Assembly: GCA_001784275.1 (NCBI GenBank)
Contig: MFQB01000055.1
Span: 1 to 16,433, forward strand
Length of the DNA: 16,433 nt
Reading direction: 5' to 3'
Source of the DNA: Candidatus Magasanikbacteria bacterium RIFCSPHIGHO2_02_FULL_47_14
Lineage (GTDB): Bacteria; Patescibacteriota; Patescibacteriia; Magasanikbacterales; UBA922
The position numbers were made by a program, and so were the translations under genes. The notes beneath the pieces were generated by a model. It ran no database searches. It was given only the letters and a program-made list of their open reading frames with translations, and was not told where the DNA came from. This document shows, piece by piece, positions 1 to 8,163 of this stretch; positions within the stretch are counted from its first letter, which is position 1, and each line of letters opens with the position of its first letter.

Positions 1-1659
1 AAGCTCTGCGTCACCGCCGGTGCGTCTTTTTAGTTCAACACGATTTGCCTCAAGCGTCTTTGGACTAACCACAAGACGAAATGGAATGCCAATCAAGTCG
101 CTGTCAGCAAATTTTTCTCCTGCTGTAATACCGTCTCTGTCATCAAATAAGACCTCTATATGATTCTCCAAAAGAATCTGATATATCTGTTCTGCCTGAT
201 GCCTATCTTCTTCCTTCCGACACAGTGAAATGAGATGAGCCTGGAATGGCGCAACAACCTCTGGCCATATCATTCCTTTTTCGTCATGGTATTTTTCTAC
301 AATAGTTGCAAGTGTTCGCCCAATACCAATGCCGTAGCACCCCATATAGTATTCTACCTGCTTCCCTTCCGCATCAACAAACACCGCATTCATTCGAGAG
401 CTATAGTGTCTTCCGAGTTGAAAAATATTGCCTACCTCGATTCCCTTTTTTTCAACAAGCGGCTTCCCGTCTTTCGTCAAAAAGCCTGCTTTCGCAAGTT
501 TGAAGTCGTAAAACTGTTCCGGCTCTGGGATATCTCTGCCAAAATTTACATTAACTGAATGGTAATCCGTTCGGTTCGCGCCCATCTCAAAATTCTTTCG
601 CCCACGCAGAGACTCATCCATGAATATGTTCACTTCTTTAGGAAGATTAAGGAGTCCGGCGTAACCTACCTCTGCTCCGGTAACTCGTCTGACAGTTTCT
701 GCCGAGGCAAGCTGAAGACTGTGAACACATGCGACATGTTTGAGCTTGGTTTCATTAATGTCATACCCACCACGGACAGCGGCAGCAATGACGTCTCCAT
801 GTTCGTCCTCAAATAAAATTGTCTTTGTTGTTTTCTCAACCGGGATATTGAGATACTGCGCCAACTCTTCAACGCCAATAATCCGCTTTCCTTCAACGTC
901 TTCCATAGGTTTTTCTTCCTCCCTGTCATCCATCTCCTGACACAAAAATACTGCGACATCTTCATGCGCACTATACGTGCCATCTTCAGCAGCCAAAATT
1001 TTACTTTCTCCCACTTCAGACTCAACAATAAACTCGTGGCAGTACTCGCCGCCAATGTATCCATTGTCTGATTCAGCTACAAGCACTTTCAGTCCAAAAC
1101 GCTCAAAAATTCTTTCGTATGCCTTCCACATCACTTCGTACTCTCGTTTAAAATCTGCTTCGTCCCCATGAAAGGAGTATGCATCTTTCATCATAAATTC
1201 ACGCACACGCAAAAGCCCACCGCGTGCACGCAGTTCATCTCGAAATTTCTGTGAGAACTGGTAGAGCGTAAAGGGCAAATCCTTATAGCTGATCGTATAC
1301 CTGCGGACCAGATCAACAAACATCTCTTCTGCGGTTCCGCCAAGTGCAAACTCAGCCCCACGACGATCAGCGACCTTCATCAACTCAAAGCCTGCTGACG
1401 AAGTTCGATTTGTCTCCTTCCAAAGTTCCAATGGATGGAGTGTCGGGGTAGTCATCTTTTGCGCACCGGTAGCGTTCATCTCCTCTTCAATGACCTTCAT
1501 TATCTTATCTTGAACTCGCATGCCAAGCGGCAGCATGTAATACCGGCCCGCAACTGACTCTGCAATAAAACCGGCGCGCAGCAAGTATTCGGTACTCTTG
1601 TTTCCAATATCTTTCGGAGCTTCCCGAAGTGTTTTTCCAAAGAGATGTGATTGTTTCAT
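1..1659 (-). CDS. proS: Prolyl-tRNA synthetase, C-terminus cut by the left window edge
   Basis: Charges tRNA-Pro with proline in the cytoplasm. The minus strand reads without a stop for 553 codons from ATG at 1659 to the window edge; about 15-20 C-terminal residues are probably missing, judging by the usual ~570. Class II motifs are visible: motif 2 around residues 139-163 (KFRDEL, then REFMMKDAYSF) and motif 3 around 437-449 (YYMGCYGIGIGRT). Between them, roughly residues 220-405, is the bacterial-type editing (INS) domain, including KTTKTILF with the lysine expected for Ala-tRNA-Pro editing. The anticodon-binding domain starts near 468 (VVAPFQAHLI). The start lies 5 nt after the stop of the membrane-protein gene, so the two are probably co-transcribed. 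No Shine-Dalgarno is visible. The family call is very secure; only the C-terminus is unseen. Confidence 0.97.
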   Translation of the reverse strand, partial: MKQSHLFGKTLREAPKDIGNKSTEYLLRAGFIAESVAGRYYMLPLGMRVQDKIMKVIEEEMNATGAQKMTTPTLHPLELWKETNRTSSAGFELMKVADRRGAEFALGGTAEEMFVDLVRRYTISYKDLPFTLYQFSQKFRDELRARGGLLRVREFMMKDAYSFHGDEADFKREYEVMWKAYERIFERFGLKVLVAESDNGYIGGEYCHEFIVESEVGESKILAAEDGTYSAHEDVAVFLCQEMDDREEEKPMEDVEGKRIIGVEELAQYLNIPVEKTTKTILFEDEHGDVIAAAVRGGYDINETKLKHVACVHSLQLASAETVRRVTGAEVGYAGLLNLPKEVNIFMDESLRGRKNFEMGANRTDYHSVNVNFGRDIPEPEQFYDFKLAKAGFLTKDGKPLVEKKGIEVGNIFQLGRHYSSRMNAVFVDAEGKQVEYYMGCYGIGIGRTLATIVEKYHDEKGMIWPEVVAPFQAHLISLCRKEEDRHQAEQIYQILLENHIEVLFDDRDGITAGEKFADSDLIGIPFRLVVSPKTLEANRVELKRRTGGDAEL

Positions 1660-1664
1660 ACAGA

Positions 1665-2054
1665 TTATTTCTTATTGTGAAGACGGACTGAGAACGTAAA
1701 TAATACCAGACACAAGATAACACCGAGAAAAACAAATAAATTCCAGAGATGAAGAATACGTTTTCCCTGTAAAAAAAGCAATGTGACAAACACTGCTGAC
1801 AAGATCGCTCCGCTTATGAATGTTTTTTGTACACGGCGAAACATGGGAATGATGTCTCTGCCGAGCAAGGAGCTTATGAGAAAACTAAGCAGCGAAAGTG
1901 TCCCCAGCAGGGCACAGAAAAGTGTGATGTAGAAAAAGAAAAAGCCGAGGCTGCTATCCAAAAATGGGTCAACATTAACCAAAACAAAAACCCACGCCAC
2001 CCAACAGAGAAGCGTTGCACATATCATTAAAAACAGATACTGACGAAGTGTCAT
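1665..2054 (-). CDS. Small four-helix membrane protein upstream of proS, function unknown
   Basis: A 129-residue, very hydrophobic protein with four predicted membrane helices, roughly residues 5-27, 36-63, 78-97 and 102-122. A short polar, basic loop separates helices 2 and 3 (GRDIIPMFRRVQK, about 65-77), and the tail is basic (RLHNKK). It has no recognisable catalytic motif or signal peptide cleavage site. From memory, similar proteins sit in front of proS in other Patescibacteria, but I cannot verify that here. It has its own promoter-like sequence ending about 6 nt before the start codon and leads into proS after 5 nt, so it may simply be the first gene of the proS transcript. No function is assigned. 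Confidence 0.8.
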   Translation of the reverse strand: MTLRQYLFLMICATLLCWVAWVFVLVNVDPFLDSSLGFFFFYITLFCALLGTLSLLSFLISSLLGRDIIPMFRRVQKTFISGAILSAVFVTLLFLQGKRILHLWNLFVFLGVILCLVLFTFSVRLHNKK

Positions 2055-2066
2055 ACAAGCTCACGT

Positions 2067-2095
2067 ATGGTATCCTTTTTTGCCCTCCTTGACAA
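2067..2095 (-). promoter_or_regulatory. Sigma-70-type promoter for the membrane protein-proS unit
   Basis: On the minus strand, TTGTCA (2095-2090) is followed by 17 nt and TACCAT (2072-2067). That is 5/6 and 4/6 matches to -35 and -10 consensus with the ideal spacer. The predicted transcription start near 2060 leaves only about 6 nt before the ATG at 2054. No Shine-Dalgarno sequence is present. The element lies in the 50-nt gap between the DUF721 gene and the membrane protein gene. Confidence 0.6.
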
Positions 2096-2104
2096 GGGTT
2101 CCAC

Positions 2105-2410
2105 TTATGCTAAATATCGAATCCGATCGACCTCGCTTTTCCCGATTTTTAGATTGATTTTTTCAACAATGGTCGACTGATTTATGCGAATTTCCTGTGC
2201 AATAATGGAGCTTGAACAGGTAACGGTGAGTGTTCTGTTTTTGAGAAACAAGGGCTTGACTGCCGCCCCTTTTTGGTCTTGGAACATTTCGTCAAAAACA
2301 CTCTCGGCTGCTTCAATAACATATGCAGTATCGAGGTGCTTTTTTAACGGAGCATGCGCTCGTAACTTTTGTGATAAGGCATCTCCCAGTGGGGTAAACG
2401 AAGCACACAT
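2105..2410 (-). CDS. DUF721/DciA-like protein
   Basis: A 101-residue cytoplasmic protein matching the DUF721 (DciA-like) pattern. Residues 52-101 show the characteristic strand-helix segment: a 'dGtLtV' block (KNRTLTVTCSSS), then AQEI, then an LN-x-lG-x-V-x-x-IR ending (INLKIGKSEVDRIRYL). In other bacteria, DciA proteins load or recruit the replicative helicase DnaB; whether this short version does so is inference. The start is ATG at 2410, because a TAG stop lies seven codons upstream in frame with no other start between. It is 41 nt downstream of the helicase-nuclease gene and may be read from the same transcript. A GGAG sits about 20 nt upstream of the ATG, too far to be a normal ribosome site. 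Confidence 0.75.
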   Translation of the reverse strand: MCASFTPLGDALSQKLRAHAPLKKHLDTAYVIEAAESVFDEMFQDQKGAAVKPLFLKNRTLTVTCSSSIIAQEIRINQSTIVEKINLKIGKSEVDRIRYLA

Positions 2411-2451
2411 ATATTCTATAAGGTCATACTACTCCTGCAACCAACAAATGT

Positions 2452-5391
2452 CTATACATTTCGAAACTCGCACATTTTACAGAAATCACAGCGGCCACAG
2501 GCATCTTTTTTTGTAATTTTCGAGAAGTCGGTTGCATAAATCTGTTCAATTGTTTTCAGAATTTTTTCTTGAAGTTTACCCAGTTCGTCCTGTGTACCTA
2601 AAAAAGATTGTTGTGTATTTCCACCAAGATAATAATACGTGAGTTGCTCCGGTTTTCCAAAGGCTCTATACTCCGGTAACTGAAAAGCTGCTAACTGATA
2701 TAAAAGAAGCTGGTCCTTGTCAGAACCGATAATCTTTTCTTTTGCCTCGCCTGTTTTGTAGTCAATAATATGGAGTCCACCGGTGGAGAGCTGGTCAATA
2801 CGGTCAATTTTACCAGTCACAGTATACATCCCAACCTTGATCGTAAATCCGCCCTCAAGATTAATTGGGATAGTCCATGTGCCATCATGTGTGGTAAAAA
2901 ATGTCTTGAGAGACTCTTTACCCTTTTTAAAGTACGCCTCACGCTGCCGTTTATTTTCAAACCAGTTGTCAATCCATGAGGCCTCATAGAGCGATAATAA
3001 CTCCTCGAGACTCGGTGCTGTAACCGTGTCCGACGTTGGGGTTGACGGGGTTGGTGTAGAAAATAAGGAGTACTGTTTTGCCTGATTCATCTCTCGAACC
3101 CGTTCATAAAATCGCTGCAGGGTCAGATGCATACTGGTACCAAAACTAAAGTATGGCGTTCCTGTCATGGGAATCTTCAACAAATACGTCATCTTGTACT
3201 GATAAGGGCAGACCTCAAACGCTCGTAACTGGGAAAATGAAAAAGAACGTGGCAGTTGATACGTATACGTCGACAATATTTTGTCTTGCGGTTGAACCGG
3301 GTTTCCTAGACGCGAGCGTGTTTTCTTCTGTGCTTCCGCTTCGTCTGGAATCGAAAGTCCTGCTTCAAACAAGAATCGGCTAATCTTTTTGGGCTGAGTT
3401 CCACCATACGACGCCGCACTTGTAAAATACAAACGTTCCTTCGCGCGTGTCATGGCAACATAAAACAGGCGACGTTCTTCCTGATAGTGGTAGTCACCTT
3501 CGGGTAACTGTTCCTGGACCAAGGCATCTGGCAACTCAATGGCCTCACCCCGTGACCGAACGGGAAATCGCTGCTCGACGCAGTTCACAACAAACACATA
3601 TCTAAACTCAAGCCCTTTAGCCCCATGAACGGTCATGACGTTGACTGAATCCGGTGTCTCTTCCGGTTGGGAAAGTCTGCCATCATCTCCTGAGTCAAGG
3701 ACACGGGTATAGTACTCAATAAAACCAGCCACATGAGCTGCGGGAACTGCCTGCTCGTACTCGCTGACAAAGTCAAAAAACTGTCTCAAATGATACGCTG
3801 CTCGAGTCATGTCCGGATCACCTGCGTCTACCTTCTCGGTCAAGAATTGCATATATCCGCTCTCTTCCAAAAAATGAAGTAAGACGGCTGTCGGGCGTTC
3901 TGTTCGCGCTCTTTTTATTCCATTGTGAATGCATTCAACTACCTTATCACACACCGTGAGCCCCTCGGGTGAGAGCTGAAACTCCCGACCCCGCTTTAAA
4001 GCCTCGTAATAGGTAATACTTTTTTTTCTTGCTGCGTGCGTAAACTTCTGTATATCATTTTCACTCATCTTAAAAAACGGGAGTCGCAACAGATGATAGA
4101 TGCTGAGGGAGTCGTAAATGCGATCGATTGCCTTTAAAAAATGGAAGCAGTCAACAACAATCGACTGGCGGTACAGCCCGGAGGAGCTAAGAAACTCATA
4201 CGGGATGCCTGAACGCTCCATCCCTTGCAAAAATGGCTCTGCATGACTATTCGCTCGAACGAGAATTGCAAAGTCATCCCAAGATATGTCACTGTTTACT
4301 TCTTTCAAACGAGCAATTTCCTCGATCACTTTTTGGACTTCATCATCACCGGTTTGCGCATGAATATGCAAAGTTTCTGCATGCGCGTATTGTCCACGTG
4401 ATATGAGTTTTTTGTCGAGCCCCAGTTTTACTTCGAGTCGATCCGGGTTATTATGTTGAATCAATGTATATGCGGCATCGAGAATCTCCTGTCCCGAACG
4501 ATAGTTTTCTCTCAGGACAACCTCTTTTGCTTTTGGAAAATCCTGCTGAAAACGTAATATATTCGAAACACTCGCCCCCCGAAATGCGTAGATGGACTGG
4601 TCATCGTCACCAACAACGGTCAGTTGTCCATGCTGAGCCAACAACTGCACGAGTTCATATTGACCATAGTTAACATCCTGAAACTCATCAACCAATATAT
4701 ACTGAAACTGTTCCGATATGCTCTTCAAGATGTGCGGCCGCTCGCGGAGCAGTTTCACCATATAAAATATCAAGTCACCAAAATCAAGGGACTGTTTTTC
4801 GAGTAGAAGCTGATTATAGGCGTGATACATGCGGGCAACTTCCTGCAGCCGGTGTTTTTCCTGAGTTTGAATACTATCTGCATCAGCCTGCAAGCCGTCG
4901 GCATACTCAAGATACGCTCCGGGAGAGATAAGCTCGTCCTTGCATTTTGAAAAATGTTTCAACAACGCATAAATAAACCGATCCGGATTCGCGAGCGGCC
5001 GATAGTAATCAACCGGAAAATCGTATATATGCTCTCGGACAAGCAACCAGGCATCCGTTTCACTAAGAATCTTAAACCGATTTGGTAACCCGATGTCGAG
5101 GCCGTACCGTTCCAGTAACTCCTGACAAAATGCATGAAATGTTGAGATATGTAAGTCGCTGTATCCGAGGTCCATCATGCTGTCAACACGGTCCTGCATC
5201 TCTTTTGCTGATTTTTCAGTAAACGTGAGGGCGAGTGCGGCCTGTGGCGAAACCTTCTTTTTCGTCAACAAATAGGCAATCTTTTCTGTAATAACCCGAG
5301 TCTTCCCTGTTCCGGCCCCAGCTACAATCAAAAGCGGACCATCGATATACTCGATGGCTTCTGTTTGCGCCTTGTTTAACTTGCTCGGCAT
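2452..5391 (-). CDS. UvrD/PcrA-type helicase fused to an Fe-S PD-(D/E)XK nuclease
   Basis: A 979-residue protein for DNA end processing or recombination. The N-terminal two-thirds is a superfamily 1A helicase: Q motif (Q9), Walker A GAGTGKT (25-31), DEFQD (235-239), GDDDQSIYAFRG (261-272), LRENYRS (293-299), TVHGAKGLE (587-595) and VAMTRAKERL (645-654). The C-terminal ~270 residues form a RecB/Cas4-type nuclease: D863 in GKIDRID, the IIDYKTG motif (D877, K879) and Q894 in DQLLLYQLA. C728 plus C965, C968, C971 and C974 (CGRCDFCKMC) suggest a 4Fe-4S staple as in AddB, AdnAB or Cas4. One polypeptide carrying helicase and nuclease resembles AdnA/AdnB; no partner subunit is encoded nearby. The ATG is 3 nt after the upstream gene's stop, so it belongs to the DUF5671 operon. 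All active-site motifs look intact. Confidence 0.93.
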   Translation of the reverse strand: MPSKLNKAQTEAIEYIDGPLLIVAGAGTGKTRVITEKIAYLLTKKKVSPQAALALTFTEKSAKEMQDRVDSMMDLGYSDLHISTFHAFCQELLERYGLDIGLPNRFKILSETDAWLLVREHIYDFPVDYYRPLANPDRFIYALLKHFSKCKDELISPGAYLEYADGLQADADSIQTQEKHRLQEVARMYHAYNQLLLEKQSLDFGDLIFYMVKLLRERPHILKSISEQFQYILVDEFQDVNYGQYELVQLLAQHGQLTVVGDDDQSIYAFRGASVSNILRFQQDFPKAKEVVLRENYRSGQEILDAAYTLIQHNNPDRLEVKLGLDKKLISRGQYAHAETLHIHAQTGDDEVQKVIEEIARLKEVNSDISWDDFAILVRANSHAEPFLQGMERSGIPYEFLSSSGLYRQSIVVDCFHFLKAIDRIYDSLSIYHLLRLPFFKMSENDIQKFTHAARKKSITYYEALKRGREFQLSPEGLTVCDKVVECIHNGIKRARTERPTAVLLHFLEESGYMQFLTEKVDAGDPDMTRAAYHLRQFFDFVSEYEQAVPAAHVAGFIEYYTRVLDSGDDGRLSQPEETPDSVNVMTVHGAKGLEFRYVFVVNCVEQRFPVRSRGEAIELPDALVQEQLPEGDYHYQEERRLFYVAMTRAKERLYFTSAASYGGTQPKKISRFLFEAGLSIPDEAEAQKKTRSRLGNPVQPQDKILSTYTYQLPRSFSFSQLRAFEVCPYQYKMTYLLKIPMTGTPYFSFGTSMHLTLQRFYERVREMNQAKQYSLFSTPTPSTPTSDTVTAPSLEELLSLYEASWIDNWFENKRQREAYFKKGKESLKTFFTTHDGTWTIPINLEGGFTIKVGMYTVTGKIDRIDQLSTGGLHIIDYKTGEAKEKIIGSDKDQLLLYQLAAFQLPEYRAFGKPEQLTYYYLGGNTQQSFLGTQDELGKLQEKILKTIEQIYATDFSKITKKDACGRCDFCKMCEFRNV

Positions 5392-5394
5392 AGA

Positions 5395-5835
5395 CTAGGG
5401 AGCAAGTGTGGGTTCAAATAATTCAGGATGAACTTCCTGATCAAAGCACACACGTCCTGCTTCGTGATTCCATATATTGCCACCATAGTACGGGTATGGT
5501 GTCTTTGGATATGCAGGTGCATCTTGGGAGATATTGGAGCCGGTAAAGGTTGCACAGAGAGAGTACGTTTTGTCTCCAGTTTTTGTGTACTCATAGGGGG
5601 CTTGTGTCACCGGGTCATGTGGCAGTGAAAAATCTTTTATTTCACCGGGGTTTGCAGGAACCGATTTATTAACTCTCCAGTGAGTGGTCACCGCGTCGGT
5701 TATATACTGAAGGTCACTGACTCGACGTTCGTCAAATTGGCGCTCGCGTTCGGCTGCCGGCGTGCCTGCGAAGAAGAGCCCTGTAATAGTGATTGCAAGG
5801 ATAACCATCAAGACAAAACCAATAAAATATTTCAT
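5395..5835 (-). CDS. Membrane-anchored pilin-like protein, function unknown
   Basis: A 146-residue protein with one N-terminal membrane helix (about residues 4-25) and an exported C-terminal domain. A long helix follows the membrane segment (ERQFDERRVSDLQYITDAV), then a stretch resembling GspG/pilin C-terminal folds (DPVTQAPYEYTKTGDKTYSL). There is no classical prepilin cleavage site (G-F-T-x3-E), so calling it a true pilin would overreach. Two cysteines, in SLCATF and GRVCFD, could form a disulphide outside the membrane. The start at 5835 is preferred over the ATG at 5853 because it forms an ATGA overlap with the DUF5671 stop, indicating translational coupling. The helicase-nuclease gene follows after 3 nt. 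Confidence 0.75.
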   Translation of the reverse strand: MKYFIGFVLMVILAITITGLFFAGTPAAERERQFDERRVSDLQYITDAVTTHWRVNKSVPANPGEIKDFSLPHDPVTQAPYEYTKTGDKTYSLCATFTGSNISQDAPAYPKTPYPYYGGNIWNHEAGRVCFDQEVHPELFEPTLAP

Positions 5836-6311
5836 ACTTTTTTGATATCCCAAAGATAATATCCAAAGATTGATCCTGCAACAAAGAAAATTGATAGTAA
5901 CTTTAGTAAAAATGATAGGGTAAGTTCTCCATCAAGCAAACGATTCATCAAGACGACTAAAGAAATCAAAATAATAAGTGCGGAAACGAACAACGTAAAG
6001 TACACCAGCCACCGTCGAATCCAAAGCATGCGCAATGCAGGTGAAGAAATATAAAGTTTATGCAGCCACACAGACAGACCAACATATGCGGGCAGCATTA
6101 TGATAAGAAACGACAACGCGGTCCGGAGCGTGTCTCGAGCACCGAGTGTATAATAGTAGTCAGGACGCAGTGGATCTGGAATAGATAGGTTAACGATCTG
6201 GAATACCAGGACGATAAAACTAATCGCGCTGGCATATAGCGTAATCATCGAGAGCAGATGAAGAAAAAACAGCTTTGGGCTTGTTTTTGGAGTTGTGTCT
6301 GAAGAGTTCAT
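5832..6311 (-). CDS. DUF5671 domain membrane protein
   Basis: A 159-residue protein with four membrane helices matching the DUF5671 family, which is frequent in Patescibacteria. Visible family features are the first helix (LLSMITLYASAISFIVLVFQ), an extracytoplasmic PDPL region, the RTALSFLIIMLPAY helix, the basic WIRRWLVYFTLF helix entry and the final FGYYLWDIKK. No function is known. An in-frame ATG exists 17 codons upstream (6362), but it lies at the upstream end of a promoter-like element whose predicted transcript starts near 6328, so the ATG at 6311 is the better start. It is the first gene of an operon with the pilin-like protein (ATGA overlap) and the helicase-nuclease. Confidence 0.85.
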   Translation of the reverse strand: MNSSDTTPKTSPKLFFLHLLSMITLYASAISFIVLVFQIVNLSIPDPLRPDYYYTLGARDTLRTALSFLIIMLPAYVGLSVWLHKLYISSPALRMLWIRRWLVYFTLFVSALIILISLVVLMNRLLDGELTLSFLLKLLSIFFVAGSIFGYYLWDIKKV

Positions 6312-6334
6312 AAGACAAAGAGAAATATACAGTA

Positions 6335-6362
6335 AGTATACCACTTCCCCTCGCAATGCCAA
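6335..6362 (-). promoter_or_regulatory. Promoter with extended -10 for the DUF5671-helicase operon
   Basis: On the minus strand, TTGGCA (6362-6357), a 16-nt spacer and TATACT (6340-6335), with TGG directly before the -10 (extended -10 type). Both hexamers match consensus at 5/6. The predicted start near 6328 gives a leader of about 17 nt to the ATG at 6311, without a Shine-Dalgarno sequence. The -35 begins just 4 nt upstream (on the right) of the ABC transporter stop codon. Confidence 0.65.
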
Positions 6363-6365
6363 TAG

Positions 6366-8111
6366 TTAGCCGATAAATCCTCCAACTTGCCGTTGCCACA
6401 GTTGATTGTATAATCCCTTGCCGTGTGTAAGATGCTGGTGACTTCCCTCTTCCACAATTTGGCCACGGTCAATCACAACAATACGGTCCATATTCATAAT
6501 TGTAGACAAACGGTGTGCAATGACAATAACAGTTTTGCCTTGCATCAGCCGTTTTAAGGCACCTTGGATGAGGTGTTCAGACTCTGAATCCAAACTTGAG
6601 GTTGCTTCATCCAAAACCAAAATTGGGCTATTCTTCAAAAACGCACGTGCGAGAGCAACTCTCTGCCGCTCACCACCGGATAGTTTGATTCCACGCTCTC
6701 CAACAAACGTATCATAGCCCTCGGGAAAAGAGGTGATAAACTCGTCGCAGAAAGCGTGTTGGGCCGCCTCTCTCACCTCATCGTCACTTGCCTCCGGTCT
6801 TCCATAGCGAATGTTATCCCGCAAGGTACGGTGAAATAAGATAGGCTCCTGCGGCACAAAGCTGATTGCGGCACGCAGACTTTCTTGTGTTACATTCGCG
6901 ATATTTTGGTTATCAATCAAAATATTTCCGTTAGCCGGTTCGATTGTTCGCAAAAGCAACTGAATCATTGTTGATTTACCGGCTCCGGACGGTCCAACAA
7001 ATGCGAGTCGTTCACCTTCACGTATGGTGAGTTGCAAGTCAACAATGACTGGTCGGGTTTGGTGATAATAAAAAGATAAATTTTTGTACTCAATACTGGC
7101 GTGCGATACGTGGAGTGGCTTGGCTCTTGGTTTATCAACGATTTCATGTGGTGTATCCAAGATCTCTGTCATCTCTACGGCATCTGCAATGTTTTCATAT
7201 AAGTCTCGAATAGTTCTTCCAAAGTTCCATAGTTTTTCGAATATACGCATGAGGTATGCCTGGATCAAGACAAAGTCACCGATGGTCAAAGCTCCCCTTC
7301 CCCATAGTCTGACAGCAATAATCATCAGAACGATTTCCAGAATAATCATCAAAAACCACTGAATGGAGTCAAATACATTTCCAAGATTCCAGGAAAATTG
7401 TCTGACAGTCCGCCATTCTTCTATCACATCTCCAAATAGCTTCTTCTCTCTTTTCAAACCACCAAACAACTTAACATTCGCTTGATTTGTAACCGTATCT
7501 GCAAGCACACCGGTCACTTTTGAGTCCAATTCGCTTTTTTTAATATCAAAAGGCAACTTGTACCGTGTAAAAAAATAATTGATGATGCAAAATACAACCA
7601 CCCATGTGAGAACAACGAATGCAAGGATCTTCTGTCTGAAACCAAGCGCAATAATGATCACACTCACGTTAAATAGCAGTGGGAGCAGGTCCCAAATCAG
7701 TCGATCGGCAACTCCTTGAAATGCGCGCGAGAACCGATTGACTCGTTTTACGAGCGAGCCAACGAAGTTATTTTGAAAAAAAGAAAATGAGTGGTCATGC
7801 AGATAGGCAAAACAGGTATTTGCAAGATCACTCATCACTCGACCTTGAAAATAAGCTCCGGCGAATGTTGCAACTCGGATCCAAAACCAGTGGAGTAAAT
7901 TAAACAAAAATATGACCATCAAAATCGAAAGCAGCGCTTGAGTTGAAGGGTTTACGACAATGACATCAAAAAACTTTTTATACCAATATGGAGCAAGGAG
8001 TGAAAAAGCATCACCAATCACAATACTACCAACCAACAAAAAAAGTTGTAAGCGATATTTTTTTGCATGCTCCCAAAAAATGACAAACGTAAGTTTTGTT
8101 CGATTTTTCAT
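6366..8111 (-). CDS. ABC exporter half-transporter (fused membrane and ATPase domains)
   Basis: A 581-residue half-molecule of the MsbA/MdlB type, expected to work as a dimer in the cytoplasmic membrane and to move lipids, peptides or drugs outward; the substrate cannot be read from sequence. Residues 1-320 hold the six-helix ABC type-1 exporter domain. The ATPase domain follows: Walker A GPSGAGKST (373-381), Q-loop Q421, signature LSGGE (477-481), Walker B ILVLDE (497-502) with the catalytic Glu, D-loop SSLD and H-loop His533 (IAHRLST). All are intact, so it should be active. The ATG at 8111 coincides with the predicted transcription start of an extended -10 promoter, implying a leaderless mRNA. 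It stands alone between a terminator-like repeat and the next promoter. Confidence 0.95.
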   Translation of the reverse strand: MKNRTKLTFVIFWEHAKKYRLQLFLLVGSIVIGDAFSLLAPYWYKKFFDVIVVNPSTQALLSILMVIFLFNLLHWFWIRVATFAGAYFQGRVMSDLANTCFAYLHDHSFSFFQNNFVGSLVKRVNRFSRAFQGVADRLIWDLLPLLFNVSVIIIALGFRQKILAFVVLTWVVVFCIINYFFTRYKLPFDIKKSELDSKVTGVLADTVTNQANVKLFGGLKREKKLFGDVIEEWRTVRQFSWNLGNVFDSIQWFLMIILEIVLMIIAVRLWGRGALTIGDFVLIQAYLMRIFEKLWNFGRTIRDLYENIADAVEMTEILDTPHEIVDKPRAKPLHVSHASIEYKNLSFYYHQTRPVIVDLQLTIREGERLAFVGPSGAGKSTMIQLLLRTIEPANGNILIDNQNIANVTQESLRAAISFVPQEPILFHRTLRDNIRYGRPEASDDEVREAAQHAFCDEFITSFPEGYDTFVGERGIKLSGGERQRVALARAFLKNSPILVLDEATSSLDSESEHLIQGALKRLMQGKTVIVIAHRLSTIMNMDRIVVIDRGQIVEEGSHQHLTHGKGLYNQLWQRQVGGFIG

Positions 8112-8117
8112 GGGTAC

Positions 8118-8126
8118 AGTATACCA
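8118..8126 (-). promoter_or_regulatory. Extended -10 promoter of the ABC exporter, leaderless
   Basis: Minus strand TGG followed by TATACT (8123-8118), a 5/6 -10 with the extended TGn motif. The last base of the -10 is 7 nt from the A of the start codon at 8111, so transcription should begin at or next to the ATG. The -35 position (8141-8146, AGTCGG) has no consensus match and lies inside the inverted repeat, so the extended -10 would have to carry the promoter. Confidence 0.5.
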
Positions 8127-8130
8127 GAAA

Positions 8131-8163
8131 AGAAGAAATCCCGACTAGGTCGGGATTTCTTCT
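8131..8163 (-). terminator. Perfect 15-bp inverted repeat, probable bidirectional terminator
   Basis: The arms 8131-8145 and 8149-8163 are perfect reverse complements around a 3-nt TAG loop, with a GC-rich core (CCCGAC/GTCGGG). On the minus strand the stem is followed by TTTTCTGG, a short U-run; on the plus strand by AATTTTC. It begins within the stop codon of the Cys-rich gene and ends 7 nt before the -10 of the ABC exporter promoter. A rho-independent terminator ending the upstream transcript is most likely. The symmetric sequence over the -35 position could also serve as an operator. Confidence 0.75.

Noticed and set aside
666..1789. Minus-strand frames at 666-1064 and 1505-1789 as separate genes or signs of a broken proS
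   Set aside because: They are out-of-frame overlaps of proS, which reads continuously from 1659 to the window edge with all motifs in one frame.
2416..2427. Three-codon M-T-L frame after a GGAG upstream of the DUF721 gene as a regulatory mini-ORF
   Set aside because: Too short to distinguish from chance, and no accompanying hairpin or conservation can be seen.
5832..6362. Longer DUF5671 reading starting at 6362
   Set aside because: That ATG sits at the start of the -35 of a good promoter whose transcript begins downstream near 6328; the added residues are not part of the DUF5671 pattern.
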